A stretch of 64,000 nucleotides of DNA from Atopsyche davidsoni (GCA_022113835.1 JAILWY010000027.1:4342501-4406500); one strand, 5' to 3'; positions 13,001 to 28,000 are shown, counted from the first letter of the stretch. Notes: generated by a model not told the origin, from the sequence alone. Program-made: numbers and translations.

Positions 13001-16000
13001 TGTTTCATTTTTTTGGTTCTCTATAGAATATCTTAAAAGATGCAACGCTGATTTTTAGCATGTACTTTTCAAAAAAGGAACAGTAACATTTTCGCGTATA
13101 TGCAGGCTGCCAACAAAAAAAACACTGATTTTGATGTTTGTAAAGATTAGTGTGAAGTTGTATAATGCAAGTTGCCACAACAACAACAAAAACTGTCATT
13201 CATTTGTTTTTTATTATTGGTGGATATCAAATATATATATATATATATCATTTTTTGAAGAGTATTCGCTTACTTACTTTTTTTTATATAAGCATTTATA
13301 TTCTTGAAACGCCGAGAAATCTTTGTGTTTACACACCTACCAAAAAAACTCAATATATCCGGTAGGATTAAGATAAAAAAGTTAGTAAATAAACAAATTT
13401 CTTTCTTTTTTTTTTTCGAACAAATAAAAGTATTTTATTTCTTTATTTAGCGTAGTAGCACGCGCCGAGTATCCGCTAGTATAATATATAAAATACAGTT
13501 TTTATTTATTTCATAGGTGACATCTATGTTTTTCACTATTAACTAAGTTGTATGGTCAGAAATTAATATAAGGGTATCTTTGTAATGTTGCATTTTAATG
13601 CCGACAGAATTACTTTTTTATATAAGTATTAAAGTTTCGGTTAATATGCTCCTAGGTTATTGCACAAGACTGGGCTCGAACCCCACTTGTCGTGCGTGCA
13701 CATACACCTATAAAATAATGCCATAAACTAGGTATAAATTAATTTTATAATTTTATGTTTTAAAATATATACATACCGTTGTGTTCACTCATAAAATCAC
13801 AAGGCTTTAGTTTCAGTTGGTATGTTTGTTACGGTTGCATGATAAAATAATATTTCGAACAGAGGGTGCCGTATTTCGTTTTTGCTTCTGCAAAGTGAAA
13901 ACTATCAACGAATGTAAAAAAAAAATGTTAAAAGGCAGTATATTAATAAGAAAGTATAAATGCATATTGAGGTTTATATAACTAAAAAATAATCAATCTA
14001 AACTTAATTTTCCACTAATGTGTTATATAATAATAATACTAAAAAAACACGTATTTATTTTTTGTTTTTATTTTATTGCATATTTGTTGCGACTGTTCTT
14101 TTATATATAAAAAAAAACTATCCGATACAAATGTGCAATTTCAGGTTTTCTTATTGAAATTGATTTTCTGCCACAGAAGGTCAGTAATGCGGTCCCTTCG
14201 GGACCCTGAAGTCCTTCTGTGGGGTCGAGCACGCAAAGAGAATTCCCTTTCTGTGAAACGTTTACAGAATACAAACGAAAAACTAAATCGACTTTCTAGT
14301 GAATTCGTACTTTATTCCAAGGTTACCCACTTAAATGTAAATGAACGCCTCCTTTCATACATTTAGATCTTGGATATTAAATAGCCGATAATTCTAATAC
14401 ATTTTTAATATTTTATTAAAAGGTGTGCCTTATAAACCTGTTATATATTTACATATAACACTACGCTAACTTAAGATTGCAAGCGTCACATTTTAAGCAC
14501 TAAACATTAAGAGGATATACAACGCGTCTTTTAATTTATTCAAAATGCAATTTTGCTACTGAATACAACAATATTTTCTTGTTTTCATTTTCTTCAAATT
14601 TACATGTAAATGTTAAAAAGTATAAAGTGAATTAGGAAAATATGTGACATGTCCGTATACATAATCAAACATCTGTATCTTGAGATATAATAAATATAAT
14701 AATATATAATGTTAAACATTATGCTTTTTTGAATGAATTTGGACCCAGTAAAGTCATCCCTTTCGGTTAAATACATTCTGAGTACTTCACAGCGACTCAT
14801 AATTACAAATATTTTTTCGTGATAAAAACACTAAACTTATGAAATTGTACTGAAAATTGATCGCGTGTTATAATGGCGATTTTTTTTTCAGTGGAGAAAT
14901 GTGATTTTTTAGTATTCGTGCGCTGTCACATTATTTTGAAAAATTGCGTGTAATTTGTGTGAGGATTCAGGCTTATAATTATATATATATATTTTTTTAA
15001 CAATAGTTATTACATATTGAATAATTTTTTTGTTTTTTTTTTAATGAACCATGTTTTCTTAAATGTATGAAATAATTGGAAATATAAGTTAAGGGGGCTC
15101 ACAGTGTCATCCAAAGCCCCCGCCGCTCCGCTCACGTCTTCTGCGTTGCCCAGCCATCGTTTAGGCAGTGCTAGTATGGACTCCTTCCATCCTGGAACCA
15201 AATAAACTATATTTTAAACAAAAACCTTATTTTCAATAATATACTATAGTAAAAATATTTTTAATTAAAACAATTCAGTTATCAGGTACGCTTGATTTAA
15301 CCCACGCGGAAGGGTGTTAAACTCACCTTTTGTTGTTTTAGAAATCCTACCAATCGATCACACGATTAAATCGACTTATATGGGGTGTCCAAAGAGAGTA
15401 TCGGGTATTTGTTAGTTCAGTAAAACAAAAACTACTAGTAATCAAGTATTTTTTTTATAATTGATTATAAGAATACAAAATGGAAAATTATTTCAAAATG
15501 ATGATATTATCCAAATGGTTATCCGTTACGCTGCTGGCACTCTTCTAATCTGGATCAAAGATTGCTGATAACACGCTGACACATAGCCCTTGATATTGCT
15601 GCCATTTCTAACCTGATGTTTTGTTTCAATTCCGTTAGGTTTGTCGGACTATTCTCATAAACCCTACTTTTAAGGTATCCCTATACGAAATAGTCAAGAG
15701 GGCTAAGGTCGGGTCTTCTGGGAGGCCAGTTGATGTTACCTCTACGTGATATGACCTTATTAGGGAATAATTCGTTAACAGCTTTGATTGATTGATTGGA
15801 TGTATGGCAAGTGTTGTCTTGTTGGAACCACGTTCTTGAGTTGAAACCTTGAAACTCCTCCAACTCTGGACCCAAAATATTTCGCAGCATATCGCAATAA
15901 CAGTCACTATTCATTCACATTCACCCAATATTCTTTTTGGGCACTCTGTACATTACATCATCTTAGGACTATTTAACGATACGGTGTGTTTATCTTTTAA

Positions 16001-19000
16001 TCCTATGCGCAGGTTGTGGGGCTAATGATGAGTGGTAGCATACATTTTGTAAGGGAAAAATATCATACCACCATATATGCATTAAATATGCACAATATTG
16101 CAACCTTTTTCTATCGTCTTCTCTCCGAGCACCTGGTGATCGATTGACTTGGAAATTTACTTGACATGCGATGCCTCCGTGAGTAGAGTGAACCGCGTGA
16201 ATTGCGAAATCACCTGGATAATAATACACGGCAACATTCAACTTTCTCTAATGCTTTGGAAAAAATCTAAACTTATTGAGAACTATATAAAAATATATTG
16301 TCAAATGTTTCGATAGATAGGTGTAATATTGTTGTAGTTGGAATTTTTATATTCCTCGAAGCTTGACTCGTCGTGATTGCTATATCGCAAAATTGTGACT
16401 TATTGTGTTAGTTAATTATTTGATTAAAGTTGACTTTGATAAATTAAATATGTTGTTGGTCTGTTATGAAAGCGATGCGTATTTAAAAAGTACAATATAT
16501 TTTGATTATTCTATTAAGTGTGATAAGTTTGTATAAAAGTACACGTCGTTTATTTAAAACATACTTGTTTTATTAAAGCGTGAATTCATTGATTAATAGC
16601 CGTTGAAATTACGATGGATTTATTTTCTCTTTCAGGGGTAGCAAACACAGTAGCACCTCAGTATCGTTATACTATATAACGCTTTAATATTAGTGGTTAG
16701 AACGTTAGACCTTGACAAGGAAGGCCAATGTTATTTCTTATTAGTTATCAAGAATTTAAAGAAAATTGTCATTATTGATTCTAATAAAAACATCGCTTAT
16801 TCAAAAATATATTATTAGCTATATCGTTAATTGGCAGAAAAACCACAAATGAATACAACCAGTAGAAAATTTAAGTAAGAATATTTTATTGTGTATTCTT
16901 TAGAATAAAAAGGTTTAATATCAATGTTTTAATCCAAAATCGCACATGAACACGTGCTGACCTTCCTGATTTACAAATATATACCAAATTACACTAAAGC
17001 TAGTCGAGATGATGAAGTGCTTCCACGGCGCGTCCCTCACGCGTGGGTGGAGTCTAATGTCGCGCACACCGGAAGCGGCCTGGTCCGCCGCCGCTTCCGG
17101 TCGCTTTGGACGCCATCTTGGGTAGCTTCCGCTAGGCTGGGAGTCACTGTACCGAATATTAATTACGCCAAACTGTGATTAAACCCATTAAGGGTATTTG
17201 GACTGGTTATCCTATTAATTATTACGCTTATTAAATACAGAGATTAATCTCGCACTAGACGAACTTTATCGAACTTAACCGAACATTACCGAATGTTATC
17301 ATAAAAGTGTGATACCTGCTGCTTGTATAACGACCTTGTATTCTAGTAAAGAATTAGAAATTCAATATTTTTGACAGAAAGTACTTGGTGGAATTCTATT
17401 TTAATGTTCGTTTTTATTTGTGACCGGTTTTGCCAAACCTTCACGTTGGCATTATCGAACAGAATTTGACATGAACAAGCATAGTGGCATTATCAATTTC
17501 TGTTCGATAGTGCCAACGTGAAAGGTTGGCGAAACCGGTCACAAATAAAAACGAACATGTGGAAAATCACTCAAGTATTTTATTCTAAAATATTAGTAGA
17601 GAATTCTTAAAATATAAACATCTGATTATTGAATTTGAGTACATTTGTTGATTTTCTTCAATGCATTGAAACTTAATTCGTATTAATCGTTTTCTATATC
17701 AAATTTAATTTATTCATTAACTCATGCAGAAAAAAGATTTTTCCACATATTTTCTGTATATAACTCAATAACGAAAATAAAGAAATACATGTTCGCTACC
17801 ACCTAAGCCACACCTTGTAAGCCCCAAAACCTGTGCACAGGATCAGGGGATAGACACATACGATGTTATAACCACAACCATAAGAACTATTGTAAATTTA
17901 CCAAATTAAAAAATAAAGAATCTTGAATTTTTTTTTCAAAGAGTTTTCAGTTCAGATTTCAGATATTATTACTTAAATAATTCATTTTATTTATCATTGG
18001 TGCTCGTCTCTTTCTACTACATAAAGCAATTTCTCTGAACACTGACCGATACGTTTTTTTTTTCGTTGAATTCGAAACCCTGTATTTTCCAGAGGGTGGT
18101 TTTTACTCCGGGCTCGGTGGTTCATTAGTTAGCCGTGGGGTTGCTCCGACGGGGGTGGGAGTACAAGGGATGTTCTGTGGTGTGATTAGTTTTATTTGCC
18201 TCATTAGGAATGGACAACTTTGCAACATTTGAAGAAACTGGTATACCACAGGAACCTTTGCAACTTAATACAGAACTTCCTTTCTGACTTTATTATAATA
18301 AATTAATAGTTTTTTTTATGGAAGCTAAGTTTATTTTGAATTTTTGGAAGCCGAGAAGCCTTCAAAAGGTAATATTAAATTGATTATTATATGGAGTATT
18401 ACTTTAATAATATGACTGTACTCTTGTAACAAATAGAGTATATAATCTTTTTTCATTGATTTTCGTAATATATAAATAGATTATATAACAATCAATAAAA
18501 ATATTTAACTGTAAAAATTGCCTCTATTTCGGTTCAAATAAACAGATAATGAAAATTGTATATTAATCTTTCAAAAACAAACGCGTAAATTACTTTCGTA
18601 AAACCATTTCAGCGCCTTTGAAATTCAACATTTAAAATTAATTTATTTTAAAGTTAAACCGGAAGCCAAATTGGATCGGAAACACTCTATAAAAGGATGT
18701 CAATTTAACAATGACTCCCCGCCAGCCTGACGGCCTCACTTAAAGCCGTCAATGTTCCTCACATCGGATACAGTAAAAGTTCGATACGCCAGCTTTTCTT
18801 GCTGTACCTTTTGGTGCTGCCCGCCATGGAAGGGATCGCAAAAAGCATTTGTTGGATCACCCATTTTTTCCCCAGCACTTTCATGGTTGTGTGCGAAGAG
18901 GAACGACAAACCATTTGCGAGGGGATGATAAACAAAATTCTTTCACTACTTTTATCATAATGTGTTTTTAATTACACTCTTGTGCGCTTTGTTAAAAATT

Positions 19001-22000
19001 TATTCTCTGTGTGTGAAATAAATTTTCGAACAAAAAGAGATTTACGGTGTTATATAAAATTATTAGTGATTTTCCACATTTTTATTTTGTTTTGTACCCC
19101 TAGTTTTGCTAACTTCCTATGTTTGCATTTTCAAGCAGATTGAATGAATCTTGGTGAAACTATTCCCATAAAATAAAATGTTGAATATCAATAATTTTTT
19201 TGAAAATTATAACCGATGGTTGAACCAACATTCAAAGTTTACACAAAGGACAAACGTTTCTAAAGGTTATCATAAAGTTTTATCTGCTCACTTAAGCTCA
19301 GAAAGCTACCGAAATCATCCCTCCGAGTCTTTTAACACATCTGCTTTGTAGTGCAAGAAATAACACAAGAATATTCCCGAAACTACCCCCGGTTTACGAC
19401 GGCTACTTCTCACCCCACGGGGAAGTATAAAGACGTCAGACCGTAATGGACAAGAGGATTTGTTAGGGCTGTACATGAAAGCAGGCCCTCTATAACTACG
19501 GTTCGCAATTTGCGAGCAATTTAAGAAATCACTTGGTACTTAAATTTTTTAACACCCAGTAAACTAGATTTAATAATTTATAAGACAAAGATATACATAG
19601 AGATATTTTTTGTCGTATTATGAACTTATAGATTATATTATTTTGACAGCAATGTAACCTCCGTTCAATCGTTGTATAAGTTTATGAATGTTACTAGTAA
19701 TAATACTAGTCACGTAAAATTAATATCTAAAATACGTTAAATTTGTAAATTGTCTATTTTTAATATAAATTGCAACTTTCTCATTTTATAAACCAAATTG
19801 GTAAAACTACACTTCACTTAGCAGCATATGTGTGTATATTGATGATAAAACGTTAATCGATAATATAATAAATCGCAGCCTATTTGTGATTATAATTGCT
19901 ACTTCTTCACTTCTTTTATCTTAAAGAACATCGTATAAAAACAGGAAAAGGTTTTTTTAATATTTTTTTAATCAATTCAAGAATGCTTGTGAGTGATTGC
20001 TCTACTCAGATCCTGAACATGTTGTCATAAACAGCTCTAAATCAATAAACATATATATATTCGGTGAATTTTAATGGACTTTGTGAGTATATATAAATCA
20101 CATTGTTTTTCGGAACAACCTCATTAAAATAATACATTACGATCAATCATTTGTCAAAAATACGTAATTTACGTATAAATGATGTATATTCATGAGGGTT
20201 GTGTGCGTAACAACCACTGATTTCAGAAATAAGGGAGCTGCTGGAACACATCGGTCTTTCGACCACAGCCGATTGCCGTTGGCTTTTAATTTATTTTCAG
20301 AAATGGCCGGCACTTTCAGCGAAGCTCCTTAAAAAGCTTCACAAAGCCCGGCAGAGCCTTTTCTCAGCCTTTACACGCCTTGTGATCCGGGCAGATAAAG
20401 GAGATCCCTTATAGATATGTTTCTTGGTGTTAAATTTATTTGTTTCTTTTTTCTCCTAATTTGTTACTCCCATTGAACCGAGCGCAAAGTAACTATACCA
20501 GTTAAAGCATTATAGGCTCGTGAAACTCCGTTCGTTTTCGTATTCGGGAAATTCATTTTGCGCATAATAGTCCCTCCCTAGAATCGATGCTCTAACGTAG
20601 CCACTAGAGGATATTTTATAGTTTTCAAGCATAATTAACATTAAGGCATAATTAATGTAATTATTGTTTTATCTTAAATATGAGTAAATTTATAAAATAT
20701 GAATTTGAACATTTTTGTGACAACGAAGTAAAAAATACTAGATTGAATATGAATATCTTCTTACATAACATGGCAATAAAAAGTATAATGAAAATTTACA
20801 GTACTTTTGTACATTATAAAAATAATGCTGTATTCTTTATTGTTCATTAAAGTATCAATGGTGTTATATTTGATTCCATTAATATAATATGTTTGCAATG
20901 TGTGTGCTTCGTATTCACTAGAAAAAAATCTCCATAAAAGAATGAAGATCTAAAATGGTCTTGCATTTAACGATAGAACTTTTATAACCTGAAGAACCTA
21001 AATGGAAAAAGTTGGATTTAAAAGTTACATTAAACGTCACACGAAGGATTTGTTGTATTAGTTTTTTAAAATAATTTTTAATATGAATATGTAACGATAT
21101 CTTTGTCAAATTACGAATAGCACTTCGATTTTCAGAGATAAATATAAAATCAATAATTTTCTTCTCTGATAAAATCGAAATAACTTGAAGTAAGTTTTTG
21201 TTTCATTGTTTTCAAATTTTAAATTCAATTAAAAAATAAACATTTCAACCATTAAACTACGATAAAATTATAAATGACGCCGTAATAAAATATAAAAAAA
21301 TATAATGTCTCCTCTTCATCAAGTGCCTCGCTTCAGAGGAGGTTGGCGATCATTTCACTGAGCATATATTCATGCTGAGCTAGTTCTCATGGTTTTCTAT
21401 GGGGAAAATAGTGTAGAGGGTCCCCGGGTCCTTCTAAAATATAAAAGGTCCTTGCTTATAATGTCTCCACTGAGACATAATTAAATCGCTTCGAAGTAAA
21501 ATTCATTTCATTGCCGAGGAGACAGGCGTCGTAATACTTTTGCTCCCCGCGGCGCATCTCAATCATATTTCCATATTAAATGCAAGGAAACTTCCAGCCG
21601 CCTCGCCTCGCGTGGGCTTTCATTTGATTAAATATAAACCGAGCCCTATTGAAACGAGATTACAGCGGATATGTTCTTAATCAGATTTGATATTACGCGT
21701 TTTTAGAATTCGCGCAATCGCGATGTTCATCCAATCTTTTATACTCATTATATTCACAAAGAGATCAAAAAATATTTTGATTCATATAAATACACTCGTG
21801 TTTAGATTTTAAGCCATCGTTTTATCTTTGAAGCTTTAATACAATTACCTTATTCAATGAGGTTCTAATTCTTTGCAGGAACAATATAAACTCAACGATA
21901 CTATCTATATAATACTATTCAAAGCCTTTGAAAGATTATCAGATTACATGAAATCCAAATTTTTAATATTTATCATGGTTGGCTTAGATTTATATTTTTC

Positions 22001-25000
22001 GTCAAGTGCCTCTCCTCAGAGAAGGTTGACGAGTATTTCAATGAGCATATACTGATGCTTAGCCAGTGTTCGTGGTTTTCTATGGGGAAAATAGTATAGT
22101 GGGTATTTCTTCACCACAGTTTTATATTGGTAGGCTGCTGCCCAATAATACTATTATATAACTTTTTTCCTTACAAAGCTTTGGCATTTAGATCTGATTC
22201 TGCAGCAAGCTACAGAAACAATATATTAGATCTATATTTATTTTTAATTGTTTAATATTTGGAAGCTACTGGAAATATCTGTTTTAATAAGAATCAAGTT
22301 TCAAGTAGTGATCAAATATTATTTGCTGAAAATATAGCCCACTTGGCAACTTGAATAATTATTAACCTAATTTCAATATCAAATTTCCTACCGCGTGGGC
22401 TTAAAGCTCGTAGCGCTGTCAATTCTCAAAAACACGATCAATAACTATATAAAATAAGTCGAATTTATGTTTATGTTTTGAGAATATAATTATCGAATCT
22501 TTTTATAAAATTATCTTTGATTCTAAGAAATAAGCATATTTTTCTTTATAAGTCAAACTTCGGCTCTTTTTGAAATAAAAAAATTATATCCTAAAATATT
22601 GCATTAAAATTGATTTTAATTTGAATACACAAAAACATGTTTTATGTAAAACTTTTTAGGTTAAGTAATTGACGCCAAATTATCAAGAGACATCATGATT
22701 TGGTATAAAAAAATTATAATAATACTATGGTGCAAATAAAAAATTTATATTTATATTAACGAGAGCTATTGAATAAAGTAGTTTAAGAATTTAAAAAAAT
22801 ATTTATCTTTTACTGAACTTATTTACCTCATGGAAGTTTTACTGCCACAAAAAAAATTGAAAGCTAGAAATAATTTTCTTTGTTTCAATTGCCGAACATT
22901 TCTTTTCAATAAGATATTTCTCTGCTCTAAAAGAATTTATTTAGTTCTCCGGTTCTAGTTAGTAGTTTTGTCTTGAACAAGAGCGCGTGGGTAGTTTTAG
23001 AGGAAATAAGTGGGTTTCAAAACCTCGTAGTTTGCTGAAACACGTATAACTTCATCCCGAAAGCCTGTCACAAACTCCCTCGTACACCAGTGGTATTGTG
23101 TAAATAGAATATTAAAACATGAACCAGTTTCTCAGCACAGGGCCTTATCTAAAATATTTTATACAGTATTTATTATTTTCGTATAAAGACAGTTTACTAT
23201 TTTTAAATTGTAAATCCACTGTATCTCCAGTCGGCCGTAGCGAGAATTATCAACACAAGCAATTTCCCGAATCGGATAAACCAATTTCTATTTCAAATCC
23301 CAATCGGGATGGTTGCCTGATTTGAATTTAAATTGAATGACGCGTGTCAACCGAGAGCACTGCCATTTGTCGGAAAGTCAATAAGACGACATTTAAATTG
23401 ATTTTAATATACAACTAGCTCATCCTTGAAACAACAGAATCAAAAGTAATCGATTATCCAACGTATCTCTTATATAGTATACGCCACTCCATATTTTATG
23501 GGAAAAAACTGAGTGGCCTACTGTATATACAACATTGGAAAAATATTTATTAATTTTTCATAAAACAAGTCTTACAGATTACAATGTATATTTATAAATG
23601 TATATTTGTATCAATACAAAAAAAAAATATCAATGCATTTTCCTTTGATACATCGTGATACAATTTTCTGAAAATAATTCACAAATCATAATAAACTATT
23701 TTATGGGTTAGATAAAATTTTTGATTATATCGTTGTCGTTATAAAATAATTGATTTCAAGCATTTCTGTGAGTATATTTTATCCATTCGTAGACGCATTA
23801 CACAAAAGTATGTGCGCGCGTAACGAAACATTCGCTCTGCATGAAACCGGGTGAAACTAATCGCACAAAAACATATTAAAAATGTAGAAAATCATTAAAA
23901 ATATTTATTTTTATATCGAAACGTAAATAAATGAATTAATGGGGTGATTTCGTGACGGTTCTGGGATCTTTGTGTCGCGATGCTTCACGAGGGGCCCCCG
24001 GGAGCCCCGCAGCTCGCAGCATCAGCCCTCGTTACCTTGTTTGAGGAGACTAATCTCATTCCCATCGATTTTCCTCTCCCCGAAGGCCCCGGGGAAAACA
24101 TCGTCTGTCGAAGGTACCAGCGAGAAGACGCCTTGTGTAAAATGTACGAGAGTTATAATGGATATTGTGTTATTATCGATTTTTGTAATAGGTTGTCTTT
24201 AGTCGCCAAACAGAACCTGGGAATAAGTAAAACGCATTTTTTTTTTTAAGATTTATCATACAGATATGCATTTATACCAAAATTTTACAAAAATGTATAT
24301 TTGCTTCTCATTAAGCATGTTTTCACTATTTCGTAATTATTAATAATATTCTCATATGCATTAATCATATTTATAATATAAAGTAATGAATAAACTAACG
24401 ACGTAATTGAATTACTAGTTTTATTAAATTTATTATTTGTGTGCTTTTCACGAAATCAAATTATCAATACTAAACATCATTATGTATAAACAAACAAAAG
24501 GTCAAAGAGACAGTTAGAATAAAAAATGTTTAGAAATGAAAAAATGGATAGTCCAATTACAATAAACATAGAACCAAGTAAAGTTTAATACAAATATGCT
24601 CATATAATAAAATTGTTATATAAATATACGGTTTTCTTACAGATGTTTATATTAAAACATAACAAAAAAACTCGTAATAAAATTTGGCTTACGATTATCT
24701 GCAATATTTACGATTTCCTACTTCAAAGAATTTCTAAAAGTCATATAAATTCTCTAGTCTAGAACAGTCTTTAGTTGGGAACTTGTATTCGAGCCCAAGA
24801 AGCACTGCCTTCATAAAATTGCAATGTAATCTACCCTAGTTTGTACTTTGTAGCTTGAGATATTTATTTAAAGAATAAGACTAGAATGTAGTATATTTAT
24901 ATACATTATTTTACTTTTTAAACTACCGATAATATCCTGAAGCTTTGAGGAAAAATATACGTTGAATTTTTCATGTGGCAGTCACTAAGGACGTATATGA

Positions 25001-28000
25001 TATCTGATAAAATATTTCAATATTTAAATTATTTTAATTATAAAATTCTTGTCAATTTGTATTTCAAGAATATAATAAAGGTTGTGATAGAGCTGATCAA
25101 TAATAAATAAATTCCTTCCGTTAAAACCCATTATGGTATCTATTGCGTTTTTGTGGTAAATAAAATGAATAATAATAAAATCTAAAGGCTTTAGCGACCA
25201 TATTAAATGCAATAAATTTATTTCGAACGGTCAATATTTCATTTTAAGCTTTCATGTTATTGGTACATAGTAAATATCCAAACCCAAAATATCCCTCGGT
25301 AAAATTCAATGTGCGGAAAAGCTGTGACTAAAAGCCTGATCCTGGAAATCCCTGTGAGAATAAAGTGAATCAGCGAAAAATTATTTTTTCCCACACGGAC
25401 ACCCGGGAGGCTTTAATTTTAATACGCTAGAACCTTTGATCTCAATCTATTTAAATACACTTCAAATGGAGTTTTTTTTAGTAAATAAACTTTGCTTCAA
25501 TATAAACTAATAAGTATTTCATATAAAAAATTATTTAACGCCTTTCAATAAGAAAAAATTCAACTATATTTATTTCCTGGAATTTCCTATGAGAATAACG
25601 TGAATCACTAGAATATGTATTTAACTTAAATATTAGACCTATATACTTTAATAAAAAAATTGATGTTCATTCTTCGTAATCTATTAAAATAAACATATAT
25701 TTTATGGTTTAAAAAGTTTGACTATTATTAAAATAAAATTACCAGAAACTATATCTAGATTAAATCGTTTTTAATAAAAATGTCTTTAAACATTATAATT
25801 ATTAAATCTTAACTTCTGTTGTTTCCTATAATTGAAAATCAGATTTTTGAGAGTATGTTAAATGGCTTTGTACAACACGGTAAGGAGTTTAAGTTTGTAT
25901 GTGGATTACCGTATTTTTTTTAACAATAACTAACTAAATTTTAACCGATTGCTTTGAAATTTAATTTCCTTAATGAAAGCTCTAATCGCATAGGTGGAGT
26001 CGGAAGATAAAGCCGCATACTCTCTCGTTCAGCTTACTTTTACATCAGTTGATTGCAATGTAATTAAAATGCATTTGATCCCTCGCCCCTCCCGCGCCGC
26101 CCCAGGCCGCTGTGTACGTTAGTTAATTTGAAATACAAATTCATCACACAGAATTCACGCACTTGCCAGTCTGGCGAGCGCTGGAGCAAGGGCGGCACGT
26201 GATCTACAATATACTCTTTTTACATTAAATATTTATTTTCATTTTAAATTCTAGTATTAATATGATTGGGCACATTTTTTCACACGTCGAAAAATAATAA
26301 AAGAAACGCTCAGAAAAATATCATCGTGATTTGTGTGAGATTCGAACTCACATCTTCAGGCTTACATGGCCTTAAGCTTTCATAATATAAATATATATAT
26401 GTATAGGTTCACTTGATTTACTTGATTGACTAACTTGGTTAACTTGATTGACGTTCAATCCACAATATAGACATTAAATTTTACTCATGAAAGCAACATT
26501 TAAATTTTTTTTAATATCTTCAATATAGTACGAGTGCATTAAAAATTAAAAATCTATGATTTCACATAGTTTATGAATTATATATTTTTTCGTTTATTTG
26601 AAATCACTTTATATCTCAAATGTATTATTTAAAGTATTTATACTTTTTTTGTTGATATTTTTTAATTCAACACGTTCAAATAACTTTTAAGCAAATCACG
26701 CTGCTTCTTTTTATTAAAATTGTACTTTATTTAAGCGATATATTTTATATTAATTTAATTATTACAACTTTCGTGTATGCCTTCATCTAATCAATTCAAA
26801 CATGCTAGTATGATAAACTCCTTGACAACGTTAATCTTCCAACGTTGAAAACAAGCTAACATCATTTTTTTGTCTGCGATTTAACTATTGCAGATGCAGA
26901 AAACAAAAATGATATATTATTTAAAATTATTTCTACGTGCCGCCCATGGTCCCCACGTGTACACGTATTCTCCCAGGTGTGCCTGGAGTTGGCTGGCGGT
27001 TGCCATGGCAACCAGCAGGAGGGGACAGTGGCGGCGCACGAACAGGCGGCGAGGGTAGAGTTGCTCTCTGTCGCGCCCTTCCATCTACTCTCTCTGTGAT
27101 TGAACACAGATATCTCGCAATAATCCAATGTATTTTTAATATCTCTCGCTCCTGAAGCGCAAAATGTCATAACTCTAAAACTATTACTTTATAAAATATT
27201 TATCCACAACTAATAACACACTGCAGTGATAATGAAGTTGTCTAAGAAAATGCGTTTAAAGCTAAAAAATATTTTTTACGTAATGTAAATTACATTAATA
27301 AAACTAAATCGTTTACTTTGAAACTATCACCGGAATGTCATTTATATTTAGTTTTTTCAATCACTATACATTCGCCGGAAATTAACGTAACTCTGATTTT
27401 TTAAGAAAGTTTTATACTGCTTATTCAAATAAAATTACAGTGCACCTAAATTTGTTTATTTTGTAATTGTCTTTTAAGTGTACTCTTTATAAACACGGCC
27501 CTTTTTTTCTGAATAATAATTAAAGACATTTTTTATTTATTAATAAAAATATTAATAATCATCTGTTTTATTTATATTTAGTGTCGTTTTTGATGTGCTT
27601 GAACTATTTAATACGTATTCATACATCTGCGTGATTTCACGTTGTTTTGAGAAAAAGGCTTGTACATATTTGGTACAATAAAATAATACAAATATACTCC
27701 CGTAAACTACATACGACTCGGCAAACATGTTACAGTACTCCAGACCATGTTCTGATTTAGTAATATGTCATATCATCATGATGGAGTATAGCAGCGGCGG
27801 TCCTGCATCAAAATCCCCATTAAAAATAATGACCATCCAACACGGAAGGTGGAATCCATTGAATATGCACTATATCTCATACAATTCCGTGTCATAATAG
27901 TCTCATACTAAATTTGTATTTAATATTCCTTTTAAATATTGTTTCCGTATTTTTTGCAGTCACTTTTGATTCATTCAATGTTGAATCATCTTTCGTTTGA

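Larger units (their letters stand above)
10754..15102 (-). other. ChAT intron 2
   Basis: 4.3 kb; holds two opposed Helitron candidates, a CpG-island-like block (12480-12840) and a GC hairpin (14171-14222). No exon resembling ChAT is present between exons 2 and 3, and phase 0 on both sides needs none. Confidence 0.8.

Noticed and set aside
23972..24249. Plus-strand frame [20 protein letters not shown] and on
   Set aside because: Plausible-looking but no recognised family, no flanking exons; two overlapping frames are equally open, so treated as a GC-richer non-coding island.
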